Source: Frateuria terrea (lineage in GTDB: Bacteria; Pseudomonadota; Gammaproteobacteria; Xanthomonadales; Rhodanobacteraceae). Taken from it: 64,000 nucleotides of DNA. The stretch spans positions 744,001 through 808,000 of the forward strand of contig NZ_FOXL01000002.1 in assembly GCF_900115705.1 (NCBI RefSeq). The letters run 5' to 3'. The position numbers were made by a program, and so were the translations under genes. Under the pieces are notes generated by a model. That model was not told the DNA's origin. It saw only the letters and a list, made by a program, of their open reading frames with translations, and searched no databases. Shown here in pieces: positions 25,879 to 35,557 of this stretch (the stretch's first letter is position 1; every line of letters begins with the position of its first letter).

Positions 25879-28143
25879 TTACCGCGCCGGATTCGCCTGC
25901 ATGCGGAAGTGCAGTTCACCACCGGCGAGGATCTGCGCGTGGTGCAGGAACGGCTTGGCCAGCGGCTTGCCGTTGAGCGTGACCTCGCCGACATAGGGAT
26001 GGGCGTCGTCCAGCGGCGCGGCGCTGACGGTGAAGTTCTTGCCGTTGGTCAGGTGCAGCGTGGCGCGCCCGACGAACGGCCGGCCGATCGCATAGACGTC
26101 GCTGGCCGGCGTGACCGGATAGAAACCCAGCGCGGTGAACACGTACCAGGCCGACATCTGGCCCAGGTCGTCGTTGCCCGAGAGCCCGTCCGGACGTGCG
26201 GCGTACTGGCTGTCCATGATCTGCTTCAGGCGCCGCTGGGTCTTCCACGGCGCGCCGGCGTAGTCGTAGAGATAGGCGATATGGTGGCTGGGCTCGTTGC
26301 CGTGGGCATACCAGCCGATCAGGCCGGTGATGTCCTCGACGTGCTTGAAATGCGCCGGGTCGATCTTCGCGTCGAAGACGTCATCCAGCCGCTGCACGAA
26401 TTTGGCGTCGCCGCCCATCGCCCGGATCAGCCCCGGCACGTCCTGCGGCACGTACCAGGAGTACTGGTAGGCGTTGCCCTCGGTGTAGTCCGTGCCGTAG
26501 CCGGCGGCAGCGGGGTCGAAGGGCGTGCGGAACGGCCCGTCGGAAAGCCGCGCGCGCATGAAGCCGGTCTTCGGATCCCAGGCGTTCTTCCAGTTGCCGG
26601 CGCGCTTTTCGAAGGTGGCGGCGACGTCCTTGCGGCCCATCGCCTTGGCCATCTGTGCCAGCGACCAGTCGTCGTAGGCGTATTCGAGCGTCTTGGAGGC
26701 ACCCTCGGGCTCCTTGTCGATCGGCACGTAGCCGAGCTTCATGTAGTCGGCCAGGTCGCCGTAGGGTGCGTAGGTGGCACTCGCGACCATGGCGTCGAGT
26801 GCCTTGCCGGCGTCGAAGCCGCGCACGCCCTTGACGTAGGCGTCGGCGATCACCGGCACGGCGTGGTAGCCGATCATGCACCACGTCTCCAGGCCCTGGT
26901 ACGCCCACACCGGCAGGATGCCGAACGGGCTGGCCTCGCGCGCGGCGACCAGCGAGCGGATGAAGTCGGTGCTGCGCTCGGGGTTGAGCAGCACCATCAA
27001 CGGCTGCTGCGCGCGGTAGACGTCCCACAGCGACCAGGTCGAGTAGAACTCGAAGCCATTGGCCTGGTGCACGGCGTGATCGGGACCGCGGTATTGACGG
27101 TTCACGTCCATGCTCAGCGTCGGCGAGAGCATGGCGTGGTACAGGGCGGTGTAGAACTGCCTGCGCACGGTGGCGGAGGCGTCGACGTCGATCACCGCCA
27201 GAGCCTTGTCCCACGCGGCCCTGGCCTGCGCGCGGCGGGCGTCGAAGTCCCAGCCCTTGCCGTCGGCATCGAGGTTGGCCACCGCGTTGGCGGCACTCAC
27301 CGGCGAGATCGCCACCTTCACTTCGAGCGGCTTGGCCAGCGTGCCGAAGTCGAACACGCCGACCAGCGCGCGGCCGTTCTGCGCGTCGTGGTCGACCGGC
27401 TGGTTGCCCGGCCCCTTGAAACCCTTGTAGACCACGTCGTTCTCGCGGTCATACAGCGTGCGCGAGGCGATCGGCTGGTTGAAGCGCATGGCAAAGCACA
27501 ACTTGCGCCCGGGCGCCCAGCCGCGGGTGGTGCGGCAGCCGGTGACCGTACCGTCGCCGGCCACCTGCAGCTTCGACCACAGCACCTTGCCGGGGTAGTC
27601 GTAGATGCTCGGGCGCAGGTCCAGCAGCAGGTGCGCGCTCTTGCCCGTGGGGAAGGTGTAGCGGTGCCAGCCCACGCGACGCCCGGCGGTGAGCTCGGCG
27701 CGGATGCCGTAGTCGGCCAGGGTCACCGCGTAGTAGCCGGCCTGCTCGACCTCGCTGGCGTGGTCGAAGCGCGAGCGGTAGCCGCTGCCGGGATGGGCCG
27801 GATCGCCGGGCTCGAGCTTCACCTCGCCGGCGATCGGCATCACCAGCACGTCGCCCAGGTCCGAGTGGCCGGAGCCGGAGAAGTGCGTGTGCGAGAAGCC
27901 CATGATGCTGTCGTCGCCGTACTGGTAGCCGGCGGCCCACTTGTAGGCGTGCTTGAAGTCCGGCATCGCGGTGTCGGGCGAGAGCTGGATCATGCCGAAG
28001 GGCACCGTGGCGCCCGGGAAGGTGTGGCCGTCGCCACCGGTGCCGATGCGGGGATCGACGTCGCCGGCGTGGCCGGTGGCGGCGAGGACGAAGCTGGGCA
28101 GCAGGGCCACGGCGAGGACCAGGCGGGACAGGCACGAGCGCAT
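25879..28143 (-). CDS. Secreted GH92 alpha-mannosidase
   Basis: A 754-aa glycoside hydrolase family 92 enzyme. GH92 members are calcium-dependent exo-alpha-mannosidases, mostly alpha-1,2, that trim mannose from N-glycans or mannans. The signal peptide (MRSCLSRLVLAVALLPSFVLAAT) places it in the periplasm or outside. GH92 blocks are VDPRIGTGGDGHTFPGATVP, GFSHTHFSGSGHSD, ETWCMIGYHAVPVIADAY, SKTLEYAYDDWSLA, the catalytic-region YAHGNEPSHHIAYLY, and GNDDLGQMSAWYVF. The start at 28143 follows from the signal peptide. It diverges from the LacI gene and has a LacI-type operator 14 bases upstream of the start codon. It shares the family with the Tat-exported enzyme at 50662, but the two differ in export route and probably in linkage preference. 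Confidence 0.95.
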   Translation of the reverse strand: MRSCLSRLVLAVALLPSFVLAATGHAGDVDPRIGTGGDGHTFPGATVPFGMIQLSPDTAMPDFKHAYKWAAGYQYGDDSIMGFSHTHFSGSGHSDLGDVLVMPIAGEVKLEPGDPAHPGSGYRSRFDHASEVEQAGYYAVTLADYGIRAELTAGRRVGWHRYTFPTGKSAHLLLDLRPSIYDYPGKVLWSKLQVAGDGTVTGCRTTRGWAPGRKLCFAMRFNQPIASRTLYDRENDVVYKGFKGPGNQPVDHDAQNGRALVGVFDFGTLAKPLEVKVAISPVSAANAVANLDADGKGWDFDARRAQARAAWDKALAVIDVDASATVRRQFYTALYHAMLSPTLSMDVNRQYRGPDHAVHQANGFEFYSTWSLWDVYRAQQPLMVLLNPERSTDFIRSLVAAREASPFGILPVWAYQGLETWCMIGYHAVPVIADAYVKGVRGFDAGKALDAMVASATYAPYGDLADYMKLGYVPIDKEPEGASKTLEYAYDDWSLAQMAKAMGRKDVAATFEKRAGNWKNAWDPKTGFMRARLSDGPFRTPFDPAAAGYGTDYTEGNAYQYSWYVPQDVPGLIRAMGGDAKFVQRLDDVFDAKIDPAHFKHVEDITGLIGWYAHGNEPSHHIAYLYDYAGAPWKTQRRLKQIMDSQYAARPDGLSGNDDLGQMSAWYVFTALGFYPVTPASDVYAIGRPFVGRATLHLTNGKNFTVSAAPLDDAHPYVGEVTLNGKPLAKPFLHHAQILAGGELHFRMQANPAR

Positions 28144-28156
28144 CGGGGGTCTCCGG

Positions 28157-28172
28157 TTTGGATCGTTCTAAA
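28157..28172. promoter_or_regulatory. LacI-type operator O1, before GH92
   Basis: TTTGGATCGTTCTAAA differs from the perfect palindrome before lacI at one position. It lies between the GH92 start codon and its presumed promoter, a position suited to repression. Confidence 0.8.
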
Positions 28173-28436
28173 TCCCTAAGCTAACAGCGCCGGCGAGCGG
28201 GTGCATGCTGCGGTGCGCGAAGCGCAGGGCCTGGGCCTGGGCCTGGGCCGAACGTACCTTGTTCACGCCGGATGCCGGCATTGCGGGTCGCGTTGCGCGG
28301 TCGCCGTGGATCGACGGCCTTCCCGGCCGGCGTGCCGAACGGCATCTGCCGTATTTCCCGGAGTCTTCACGACGAAAAACACCGGGAGGCGGATGGTGCC
28401 CTCGCATCCCACTGACGCCCAACGAGCATCCGAGAC

Positions 28437-28478
28437 TTGCACCCACGCACCGATCCGCTAGATTTGGATCGTTCCAAA
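28437..28478 (+). promoter_or_regulatory. lacI promoter with overlapping operator O2
   Basis: TTGCAC (28437-28442) and TAGATT (28459-28464) are spaced by 16 bp and form a plausible -35/-10 pair. The operator TTTGGATCGTTCCAAA (28463-28478) has perfect arms TTTGGA/TCCAAA and overlaps the end of the -10. This would give autorepression. Confidence 0.7.
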
Positions 28479-28490
28479 CCGGGGTCTCCC

Positions 28491-29540
28491 ATGGAAAGCA
28501 ACCCTCCTCTGCGCCGCAAGGTCACCGTGCGCGACATCGCCGCCGGTTGCGGCGTCTCGCGCGCGACCGTATCGCTGGTGCTGCGCGGCAGCCCGCTGGT
28601 CAACAAGGACACCCGCGCGCGCGTGGAGGAGGAGCTGCGCAAGCAAGGCTACGTCTACAACCGTGCGGCCGCCAACCTGCGCCGCCGCACGACCTCGTCG
28701 ATCGCACTGGTGATCAACGAACTGGCCAATCCGTTCTTCGCCGAGTTCGCCGCCGGCGTGGACGACGTGGTGGGCGAGGCAGGCATGGTCACCCTGCTCG
28801 GTTCCTCCAGCGAATCGACCAAGCGCGAGCAGGCCGTGCTCGGATCGCTGCTCGAACACGGACCCGGCGGCATCATCCTCTCGCCTGCCGAAGGCAGCGA
28901 CGCCAGCCAGGTGCTGGCGGCGGTCGGCGCACGTACGCCGCTGCTGCTGTTCAACCGCGAGCTGGTCGGCGAGCAGCCCGAATACGCGCACTGGGACACG
29001 CTGGCGCTGGACAACCAGCAGGGCGCGCGCGAGGCCACGGCGCACCTGGTCGCCCAGGGCCATCGGCGTATCGCCTTCTTCGGCGGCCACCGCGACTCGA
29101 GTTCCTGCCGCCAGCGCCGCGCGGGCTACCGCGAAGCGATGCAGGCGGCCGGCCTGGCGGTGGCGCCGCACTGGGAAGTCGAATGCATGCCGACCCGCCT
29201 GGATGCCGCCCGCTGCGCCGAGGCCCTGTTCGCCGCCGATCCCGCGCCGACCGCGGCGGTCTGCTACAACGACGCGGTGGCGCTGGGCCTGATGCACGGA
29301 CTGGTCGAACGCGGACTGTCGCCCGGCCGCGAGTTCGCCCTCACCGGCTTCGACGACATCGCCGAAGCTGCGCTGGCCACGCCCTCGCTCACCACGCTGG
29401 CGGCCGCACCGCGGGCGCGCGGCCGCCAGGCGGCTCAGATGCTGCTGGACCGGCTGCGCGATCCGGATGCCGAGGCACGGCGCATCGTCGCCCCGGTACG
29501 GCTGGTGATCCGCGCCAGCAGTTGCCCACCCACCGCCTGA
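28491..29540 (+). CDS. LacI-family transcriptional regulator
   Basis: A 349-aa LacI/GalR repressor. The N-terminal HTH is VTVRDIAAGCGVSRATVSLVLRGSPLVN and the hinge is AAANLRRRTTSSIALVI. The periplasmic-binding-protein-like effector domain carries NPFFAEFAAGVDD, RIAFFGG and FALTGFDDIAEAALATPSLTTLA. The ATG at 28491 lies directly after the operator. Position between the GH92 gene and the sugar permease, kinase and isomerase operon makes it the likely regulator of mannose-glycan use. The inducer, probably a monosaccharide or its phosphate, cannot be deduced. Confidence 0.94.
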   Translation: MESNPPLRRKVTVRDIAAGCGVSRATVSLVLRGSPLVNKDTRARVEEELRKQGYVYNRAAANLRRRTTSSIALVINELANPFFAEFAAGVDDVVGEAGMVTLLGSSSESTKREQAVLGSLLEHGPGGIILSPAEGSDASQVLAAVGARTPLLLFNRELVGEQPEYAHWDTLALDNQQGAREATAHLVAQGHRRIAFFGGHRDSSSCRQRRAGYREAMQAAGLAVAPHWEVECMPTRLDAARCAEALFAADPAPTAAVCYNDAVALGLMHGLVERGLSPGREFALTGFDDIAEAALATPSLTTLAAAPRARGRQAAQMLLDRLRDPDAEARRIVAPVRLVIRASSCPPTA

Positions 29541-29815
29541 CCGAATTCCGAGCTGTTCGATGCCTTTCCGTCGCCCGCGCTGCCCGTCGATGACCGTCCA
29601 CCGGCCGCGTGCGGTCGCGCGCCCGATCGGCGCCCAGCTCCCTGCCGGCGCCTGGCGCCCAGCGGCGGCCGACGTTGCATGCCCGGCCTGCGGGTCCGCC
29701 TTCCTGCACTACCCCGTCGCGTACGCACGTACGCTCCCTCGCCCTCCCCTGCCCTGCGCGCGAACGATTCGCGCGCCGGCCACGGGAAGACATTGACAGG
29801 CTCCAAGGAGTCCCC

Positions 29816-31138
29816 ATGGCCATCACGCAAGCTCCCCACCGGTCGCCCGCCGCTCCCGCGGACGGACCGCGCGAGCGCTACACCGACTATCCGGCGGCAC
29901 TGGCGGTGGTCACCACGATCTTTTTCATGTGGGGCTTCCTGACCTGCCTCAACGACATCCTGATCCCGCACCTGAAGGCGCTGTTCGAGCTGAACTACAA
30001 GCAGGCAATGCTCGTGCAGTTCACCTTCTTCGGCGCGTATTTCCTGATGTCGCTGCCGGCCGGGCGGCTGGTGGCGCACCTGGGCTACAAGCTGGGCATC
30101 GTCGCGGGCCTGGGGATCGCCGGTGTCGGCGCGGCCGGGTTCTGGCCGGCGGCGGGTCTGCACTCCTACCCGGCCTTCCTCGGTGCGTTGTTCGTGCTGG
30201 CCACCGGCATCACCGTGCTGCAGGTGGCGGCCAACCCGTACGTGGCGTTGCTGGGACCGGCGCGTACCAGCTCCAGCCGACTCACGCTGGCGCAGGCGCT
30301 CAATTCCTTCGGCACCTTCCTGGCGCCGCACTTCGGCGGCCTGCTGATCCTGTCGGTAGTGGTGAAGAGCTCGCTGGAGGTCACGCAGCTCTCGCCCGCC
30401 GAGCAACTGGTCTACCGGGCGCAGGAGGCGCAGGCCGTGCAGGGACCCTACCTGGGGCTGGCCGTCGCGCTGTTCGTGCTGGCGATACTGGTGTACCTGT
30501 TTCGCCTGCCCGCACTGACGGAAGCGACCGAGCAGGCCGACCGCAGCCACCACACGCTGCTCGATGCGCTGCGCATCCCGCACGTGCTGTTCGGCGTGAT
30601 CGCAATCTTCTGCTACGTGGGGGCCGAGGTGGCGATCGGCAGCTTCCTGGTCAGCTACCTGTCGATGCCGCAGATCGGCAACATGCCCGAGACCACCGCG
30701 GCGACCTACGTGTCGTACTACTGGCTGGGCGCGATGATCGGCCGCTTCGCCGGCTCCTGGCTGCTGAAAAACTATTCCCCCCGCGCGCTGCTGGCGCTGT
30801 TCGCCCTCATCAACATCGCCCTGCTGGCCGTCACCATGAGCACCGGCGGCATGACCGCCACCTGGAGCATCGTGGCGATCGGCCTGTTCAACTCGATCAT
30901 GTTCCCGACCATCTTCACGCTGGGCATCGAGCGGCTCGGACCGCTGACCGAGAAGGCCTCGAGCCTGCTGATCATGGCCATCGTCGGCGGCGCCGTGGTG
31001 CCGTTTGCGCAGGGCGCGCTGGCCGACCGCATCGGCGTGCAGGGTGCGTTCGTCCTGCCGGTCATCTGCTACGCCTACATCGTGTTCTACGGCTTGCGCG
31101 GTTCGCGGGTCGTCGGCGCACCGCTGGAGGTCCGATGA
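29816..31138 (+). CDS. MFS sugar permease, FucP/GluP family
   Basis: A 440-aa twelve-segment inner-membrane transporter of the fucose/glucose-galactose proton symporter family. Typical blocks are TTIFFMWGFLTCLNDILIPHLK, FFGAYFLMSLPAGRLV, QVAANPYVALLGP, SSRLTLAQALNSFGTFLAPH and SIMFPTIFTLGIERLGPLTEKASSLLIMAIVGGA. The start at 29816 matches the family N-terminus and has CAAGGAG upstream. The upstream gap of 275 bases after lacI shows no clear LacI operator. The stop overlaps the kinase start by 4 bases (ATGA). It would import mannose, or possibly fucose, released by the secreted glycosidases. Confidence 0.92.
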   Translation: MAITQAPHRSPAAPADGPRERYTDYPAALAVVTTIFFMWGFLTCLNDILIPHLKALFELNYKQAMLVQFTFFGAYFLMSLPAGRLVAHLGYKLGIVAGLGIAGVGAAGFWPAAGLHSYPAFLGALFVLATGITVLQVAANPYVALLGPARTSSSRLTLAQALNSFGTFLAPHFGGLLILSVVVKSSLEVTQLSPAEQLVYRAQEAQAVQGPYLGLAVALFVLAILVYLFRLPALTEATEQADRSHHTLLDALRIPHVLFGVIAIFCYVGAEVAIGSFLVSYLSMPQIGNMPETTAATYVSYYWLGAMIGRFAGSWLLKNYSPRALLALFALINIALLAVTMSTGGMTATWSIVAIGLFNSIMFPTIFTLGIERLGPLTEKASSLLIMAIVGGAVVPFAQGALADRIGVQGAFVLPVICYAYIVFYGLRGSRVVGAPLEVR

Positions 31139-32103
31139 GCCGTCCGATCCTTTGCTTCGGCGAGGCGCTGATCGACTTCCACGCCGAGGGCGCCGGCGCG
31201 GCCGGCTTCCCGCGCGCATTCGTGCCTTTCGCCGGTGGCGCGCCAGCCAATGTGGCCGTGGCGGCGGCCCGGCTGGGTGGCACGGCGCGCTTTGCCGGCA
31301 TGCTCGCGCGCGATCCGTTCGGCGATTTCCTGCTCGACAGCCTCGAGCGAGCCGGCGTGGGCCTGGCCGACGTGGCGCGCACCGACGAGGCCAATACCGC
31401 GCTGGCCTTCGTCAGCCTGGATGCGCGCGGCGAGCGCAGCTTCAATTTCTATCGACCTCCCTCGGCCGACCTGCTGTTCCGCCCGCAGCACTTCCGCGCA
31501 CAGGCGTTCGACGGCATCGCCGTCTTCCATGTCTGCTCCAACAGCATGACCGACCCGGACCTGGCCGAAACCACGCGCGAAGGCATGCGCCGCGCACAGG
31601 CCGCCGGCGCGCTGGTGAGTTTCGACCTCAACCTGCGCCCGGCGCTGTGGCCGCGGGCGTCGAACCCGCGCCCTTCGGTGTGGCCGGCGCTGCACCTGGC
31701 CGACGTGGTGAAGCTGTGCGCCGAGGAATTCGCCTGGCTGGCGGAGGACGGTGCGCTGCTCAACCGGCTGTGGCGCGGGCGCACGCGCCTGCTGGTCGTC
31801 ACCGACGGCCCGCGGCCGCTGCGCTGGTTCCGCCGTGACGCGAGCGGCGAGTTGCCTTGCCCGCAGGTCGAGGCGGTCGATACCACCGCCGCGGGCGATG
31901 CCTTCGTCGGCGGCCTGCTTTGCCGGCTGGCCGCACTGGAAAACACGGGCGCCTTCGACGCCTTGCTGCATGACGAGGCGGCCCTGCACGGCATGCTCGC
32001 CTTCGCTGCCGCCTGCGGCGCGCTCACCGTCACCCGCCAAGGCTCGTTCACCGCGATGCCGAGCGCGGCGGAAGTCCACGCCTTCCTGGAATCCAACCCA
32101 TGA
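31135..32103 (+). CDS. PfkB-family sugar kinase (fructokinase/mannokinase-like)
   Basis: A 322-aa ribokinase-fold kinase. The N-terminal substrate block is CFGEALIDF...AFVPFAGGAPANVAVAAARLGG, with FDLNLRPALWP and KLCAEEFAWL later. The C-terminal PfkB signature is VDTTAAGDAFVGGLL, whose GDAF aspartate is the catalytic base. It resembles fructokinases most. Because an AGE-type isomerase is coupled downstream, the likely path is mannose to fructose to fructose-6-phosphate, with this enzyme doing the phosphorylation. It overlaps both neighbours by 4 bases. Confidence 0.9.
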   Translation: MSRPILCFGEALIDFHAEGAGAAGFPRAFVPFAGGAPANVAVAAARLGGTARFAGMLARDPFGDFLLDSLERAGVGLADVARTDEANTALAFVSLDARGERSFNFYRPPSADLLFRPQHFRAQAFDGIAVFHVCSNSMTDPDLAETTREGMRRAQAAGALVSFDLNLRPALWPRASNPRPSVWPALHLADVVKLCAEEFAWLAEDGALLNRLWRGRTRLLVVTDGPRPLRWFRRDASGELPCPQVEAVDTTAAGDAFVGGLLCRLAALENTGAFDALLHDEAALHGMLAFAAACGALTVTRQGSFTAMPSAAEVHAFLESNP

Positions 32104-33311
32104 ACACCCTGCCCGACTTCCGCAGCGAGAACTTCCTGCGCGAGCACATCGCCAAGACCATGGCGTTCTACCACCCGCGCGCCATCGACCCGGCCGGCGG
32201 CTTCTTCCAGTACTTCAAGGACGACGGCACGATCTACGACCGCAGCCACCGTCACCTGGTCAGCAGCACGCGATTCGTCTTCAACTACGCATTTGCGGCG
32301 ATGGAATTCGAGGATCCGGATTACCTCGAGGCCGTACGGCACGGCCTGCGCTACCTGCGCGAGGTGCATCGCGACCCGGCCACCGGGGGCTACGCCTGGA
32401 CCATCCGCGACGGCAAGCCCGAGGACCGCACCAACCATGCCTACGGCGTCGCCTTCGTGCTGCTGGCATACGCCAGCGCGCGCCGTGCCGGCCTGGTCGA
32501 GGCGGAGCTGTGGATGGACGAGACCTGGGCACTGCTGGAGCACCGCTACTGGGACGCCGACGCCGGCCTCTACCGTGACGAGGCCGATGCCGACTGGCAC
32601 TTCTCGCCCTACCGCGGGCAGAACGCCAACATGCACATGTGCGAGGCGATGCTCGCTGCCTACCAGGCCAGCGACGACGTGCGCTACCTCGACCGCGCGC
32701 TGCTGCTGGCCGACCACATGACACGCCGCCAGGCGGCCAAGACCGGCGGCCTGGTGTGGGAACACTACGACGCGAACTGGAATGTCGACTGGGACTACCA
32801 CCGCGACAACCCGCGCCACCTGTTCCGCCCGTGGGGCTTCCAGCCTGGCCACCAGACCGAGTGGGCCAAGCTGCTGGTGATCCTCGAATCGCACCTGGCC
32901 GAACGCGGCCGCGAGGAGCGCTGGCTGCTGCCGACCGCGCGCCACCTGTTCGACACCGCGCTGATGCGCGCCTGGGACCCGAGGCACGGCGGCATCCACT
33001 ACGGCTTCGCGCCCGACGGCAGCATCTGCGACGCCGACAAGTACTTCTGGGTGCAGGCCGAATCGCTGGCCGCCGCGGCGCTGCTGCACGCGCGCACGGG
33101 GCTGGCCCAGTATGACGAGTGGTACGAGCGGCTGTGGACCTACGCGTGGCAGCATTTCGTCGACCACGAGCATGGCGCGTGGTATCGCATCCTTACCCAC
33201 GACAACCGCAAGTACGACGATGAGAAGAGCCCGGCCGGCAAGGTCGATTACCACACCATGGGCGCCTGCCACGAAGTGCTTGCGCTGATCCGCGCCGGCG
33301 GCCAACCGTAA
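32100..33311 (+). CDS. AGE-family isomerase/epimerase, probable mannose isomerase
   Basis: A 403-aa (alpha/alpha)6-barrel protein of the N-acylglucosamine 2-epimerase superfamily. Conserved elements include GGFFQYFKDDG, HLVSSTRFVFNYA, YGQ-like HAYGVAFVLLAY, YRGQNANMHMCEAMLAAY, FQPGHQTEWAKLL and DYHTMGACHEVL, which contain the catalytic and substrate-binding histidines. Members include D-mannose isomerase, cellobiose 2-epimerase and GlcNAc 2-epimerase. The context with a fructokinase-like gene and mannosidases favours mannose to fructose. Cellobiose or mannobiose 2-epimerase is the main alternative. The start overlaps the kinase stop (ATGA). Confidence 0.88.
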   Translation: MNTLPDFRSENFLREHIAKTMAFYHPRAIDPAGGFFQYFKDDGTIYDRSHRHLVSSTRFVFNYAFAAMEFEDPDYLEAVRHGLRYLREVHRDPATGGYAWTIRDGKPEDRTNHAYGVAFVLLAYASARRAGLVEAELWMDETWALLEHRYWDADAGLYRDEADADWHFSPYRGQNANMHMCEAMLAAYQASDDVRYLDRALLLADHMTRRQAAKTGGLVWEHYDANWNVDWDYHRDNPRHLFRPWGFQPGHQTEWAKLLVILESHLAERGREERWLLPTARHLFDTALMRAWDPRHGGIHYGFAPDGSICDADKYFWVQAESLAAAALLHARTGLAQYDEWYERLWTYAWQHFVDHEHGAWYRILTHDNRKYDDEKSPAGKVDYHTMGACHEVLALIRAGGQP

Positions 33312-33325
33312 GACAGGGGACTTTG

Positions 33326-35287
33326 ATGAAGGCGATCGCACTTTCCTTGGCCGGCGCGCTGGCGCTGGCCACCACCCTCGCCGCGGCTGCCGACGCGCCG
33401 CGCTACGACCCGCTCCAGACCTTCGCCCCGTACTCCTATCCCGATCCGGTCAACGCCTATCGCGTGGGCGACGGCAAGCCCGGTCCGTTGTTCTGGCAGA
33501 ACCGTGCCGACTACGCGATCGAAGCCACGCTCGACCCCGCCCACCGCCTGCTCACCGGGCACGAGACGATCACCTACACCAACCACAGCCCCAACGCGCT
33601 CGACGTCCTGTGGCTGCAACTGGACCAGAACCGCTACAAGCCCGACGCGCGCGGCGCGTTCACCAGCGAGTTCCCGACCGAGTTCACCAGCGGCTACCAC
33701 ATCGCTTCGGTCGAGGTGGAAGACGGCAGCGGGCACCGCCAGCCGGTGAAGTGGGTCGTCTCCGACACACGCATGCAGCTGCGCCTGCCCGAAGCGGTGA
33801 AGGCCAAGGGCGGCGGCGTGCGCGTGCAGATCGCCTGGAGCTTCACCGTGCCGGGCGAGTTCGGCGGCCGCATGGACGTCAACCACAGCAAGAACGGCGA
33901 CATCTTCGAGATCGCGCAGTGGTACCCGCGCCTGTGCGTCTACGACGACCTGCGCGGCTGGGACACGGCGCCCTACCTGAACAGCGAGTTCTACCTGGAG
34001 TACGGCGACTTCGACTACAAGGTCACCGTGCCCTCGGACATGATCGTGGCCGGCTCCGGCGAGCTGGTGAACCCGCAGGACGTGCTCACCGGAACGCAGA
34101 TCAAGCGCCTGGACGAGGCGCGCCACAGCGACAGGACGGTGATGATCCGCACCCCGGCCGAGGTCACCGAGCCATCCAGCCGTCCCAGGCAGGGCGGCAC
34201 GCTGACCTGGCACTTCCGCATGCAGAACACGCGCGACGTGGCCTTCGGCGCGTCCAGGGCGTTCGTGTGGGATGCCGCACGCATCAACCTGCCGCATGGC
34301 AAGACCGCGCTGGCGATGTCGGTCTATCCGGTGGAGAGCGCGGGCGACGCGGCCTGGGGCCGCGCCACCGAATACCTCAAGGCGTCCACCGAGTACTTCT
34401 CGAAGGAGTGGTTCCCCTACCCGTGGCCGGTGGCCATCAACGAAGCGGGTACGGCCGGCGGCATGGAATACCCGGGCATCACCTTCGATGCCAAACGCGC
34501 CAAGGGCAAGAGCCTGCACATGGTGATCGCGCACGAGATCGGGCACAGCTGGTTCCCGATGATCGTCGGCTCCAACGAGCGCCGCCACGCATGGATGGAC
34601 GAAGGCTTCAACACCTTCGTCGACGTCGGCGAGGACGATGCCTTCAACCACGGCGAATACGCACCCAAGCGCGACAGCGAGTACGCGCCCAAGGGCGGCA
34701 ATCCGGCCGACGAGATCGCCGCCGTGCTCGCCGATCCGGACGCGCCCGCCCCGCTCAACGGTGCCGACATGACGCCGGAGAAGTACCGCCACCCGATCAG
34801 CTATTTCAAGGGTGCCTTTGGCCTGGTGTTGCTGCGCGAGCAGATCCTGGGGCCGGAGCGCTTCGACGACGCCTTCCGCAAGTACATCGCCACCTGGGCC
34901 TACCACCATCCGTCGCCGTCGGACTTCTTCCGCTTCATGGAGAGCGAGTCGGGCGAGGACCTGGGCTGGTTCTGGCGCGGCTGGTACCAGCACAACTGGC
35001 AGTTCGACATGGCGGTACGCAAGGTCGAAGCGATTGACGGCGACTGGTCGCAAGGCGCGGCCGTGACGGTGGCGAACCTGGACCGGCTCGTGCTGCCCGA
35101 CACGCTGCGGGTGACCTACGACGACGGGACCACCAAGGACATCCGCGTGCCGGTCGAAACCTGGCAGCAGCACCGCGACTACGTGGTGCGGGTGGCCGGA
35201 TCGCGCAGGGTGGTGTCGGCCTCGCTCGATCCGACGCATGCGCTGCCTGAGGCCGATCGCACCAACGATACATTGCGGGTGAAGTAG
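33326..35287 (+). CDS. Secreted M1-family metallopeptidase
   Basis: A 653-aa zinc aminopeptidase-like protein with a signal peptide (MKAIALSLAGALALATTLAAAADA). The zinc site is HEIGH at 403-407 with the third ligand Glu426 eighteen residues later (NEx..DEGFNTF), the M1 pattern. The substrate-recognition GxMEN motif appears as GGMEYPG. Homology to aminopeptidase N begins at LFWQNRADYAIEATLD. A TTG at 33323 is also possible, but ATG at 33326 fits the signal peptide. It starts 14 bases after the isomerase gene, so it is likely the last gene of that operon. A role in breaking down the protein part of glycoproteins is an inference. Confidence 0.9.
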   Translation: MKAIALSLAGALALATTLAAAADAPRYDPLQTFAPYSYPDPVNAYRVGDGKPGPLFWQNRADYAIEATLDPAHRLLTGHETITYTNHSPNALDVLWLQLDQNRYKPDARGAFTSEFPTEFTSGYHIASVEVEDGSGHRQPVKWVVSDTRMQLRLPEAVKAKGGGVRVQIAWSFTVPGEFGGRMDVNHSKNGDIFEIAQWYPRLCVYDDLRGWDTAPYLNSEFYLEYGDFDYKVTVPSDMIVAGSGELVNPQDVLTGTQIKRLDEARHSDRTVMIRTPAEVTEPSSRPRQGGTLTWHFRMQNTRDVAFGASRAFVWDAARINLPHGKTALAMSVYPVESAGDAAWGRATEYLKASTEYFSKEWFPYPWPVAINEAGTAGGMEYPGITFDAKRAKGKSLHMVIAHEIGHSWFPMIVGSNERRHAWMDEGFNTFVDVGEDDAFNHGEYAPKRDSEYAPKGGNPADEIAAVLADPDAPAPLNGADMTPEKYRHPISYFKGAFGLVLLREQILGPERFDDAFRKYIATWAYHHPSPSDFFRFMESESGEDLGWFWRGWYQHNWQFDMAVRKVEAIDGDWSQGAAVTVANLDRLVLPDTLRVTYDDGTTKDIRVPVETWQQHRDYVVRVAGSRRVVSASLDPTHALPEADRTNDTLRVK

Positions 35288-35557
35288 GCTATTGCGCCGG
35301 ATCTGGCGTGAGGGCTCGCGCCGAAGGCGAAGCGCCTGCCTCAGACCACGCATTCGAATCCCTCTCCCTCCGGGAGAGGCTGCCCGCAGGGCGGGCGAGG
35401 GTTCGGGCGAAGCGATATCCGGCGATCCCGAATCCTCACCCCAACCCGAACGGAGCGGGGGGCGGCCCCAAACCTGGCTCCGCCCGAACAACCGTTCGTG
35501 CCGGGCGTTGGCCATCGCAACCGAAGTCGAAGCGCCTGCATCGGCCCCAGGCGATCC
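35288..35557. other. Intergenic repeat region between M1 peptidase and ligD
   Basis: No gene is visible. It holds a GC-rich repeat block. The hairpin CCTCTCCC/GGGAGAGG (35361-35368 and 35372-35379) is followed by a second stem GCCCGC/GCGGGC (35382-35396) and then a degenerate copy. It lies between convergent genes and may act at transcript ends. Confidence 0.55.

Larger units (their letters stand above)
28144..28490. promoter_or_regulatory. Divergent control region of GH92 and lacI
   Basis: The 347-base gap holds no gene. It carries two copies of a palindromic operator, one next to each start codon (28157-28172 and 28463-28478), 306 bases apart. That distance would permit looping by a tetrameric LacI-family repressor. 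Confidence 0.75.
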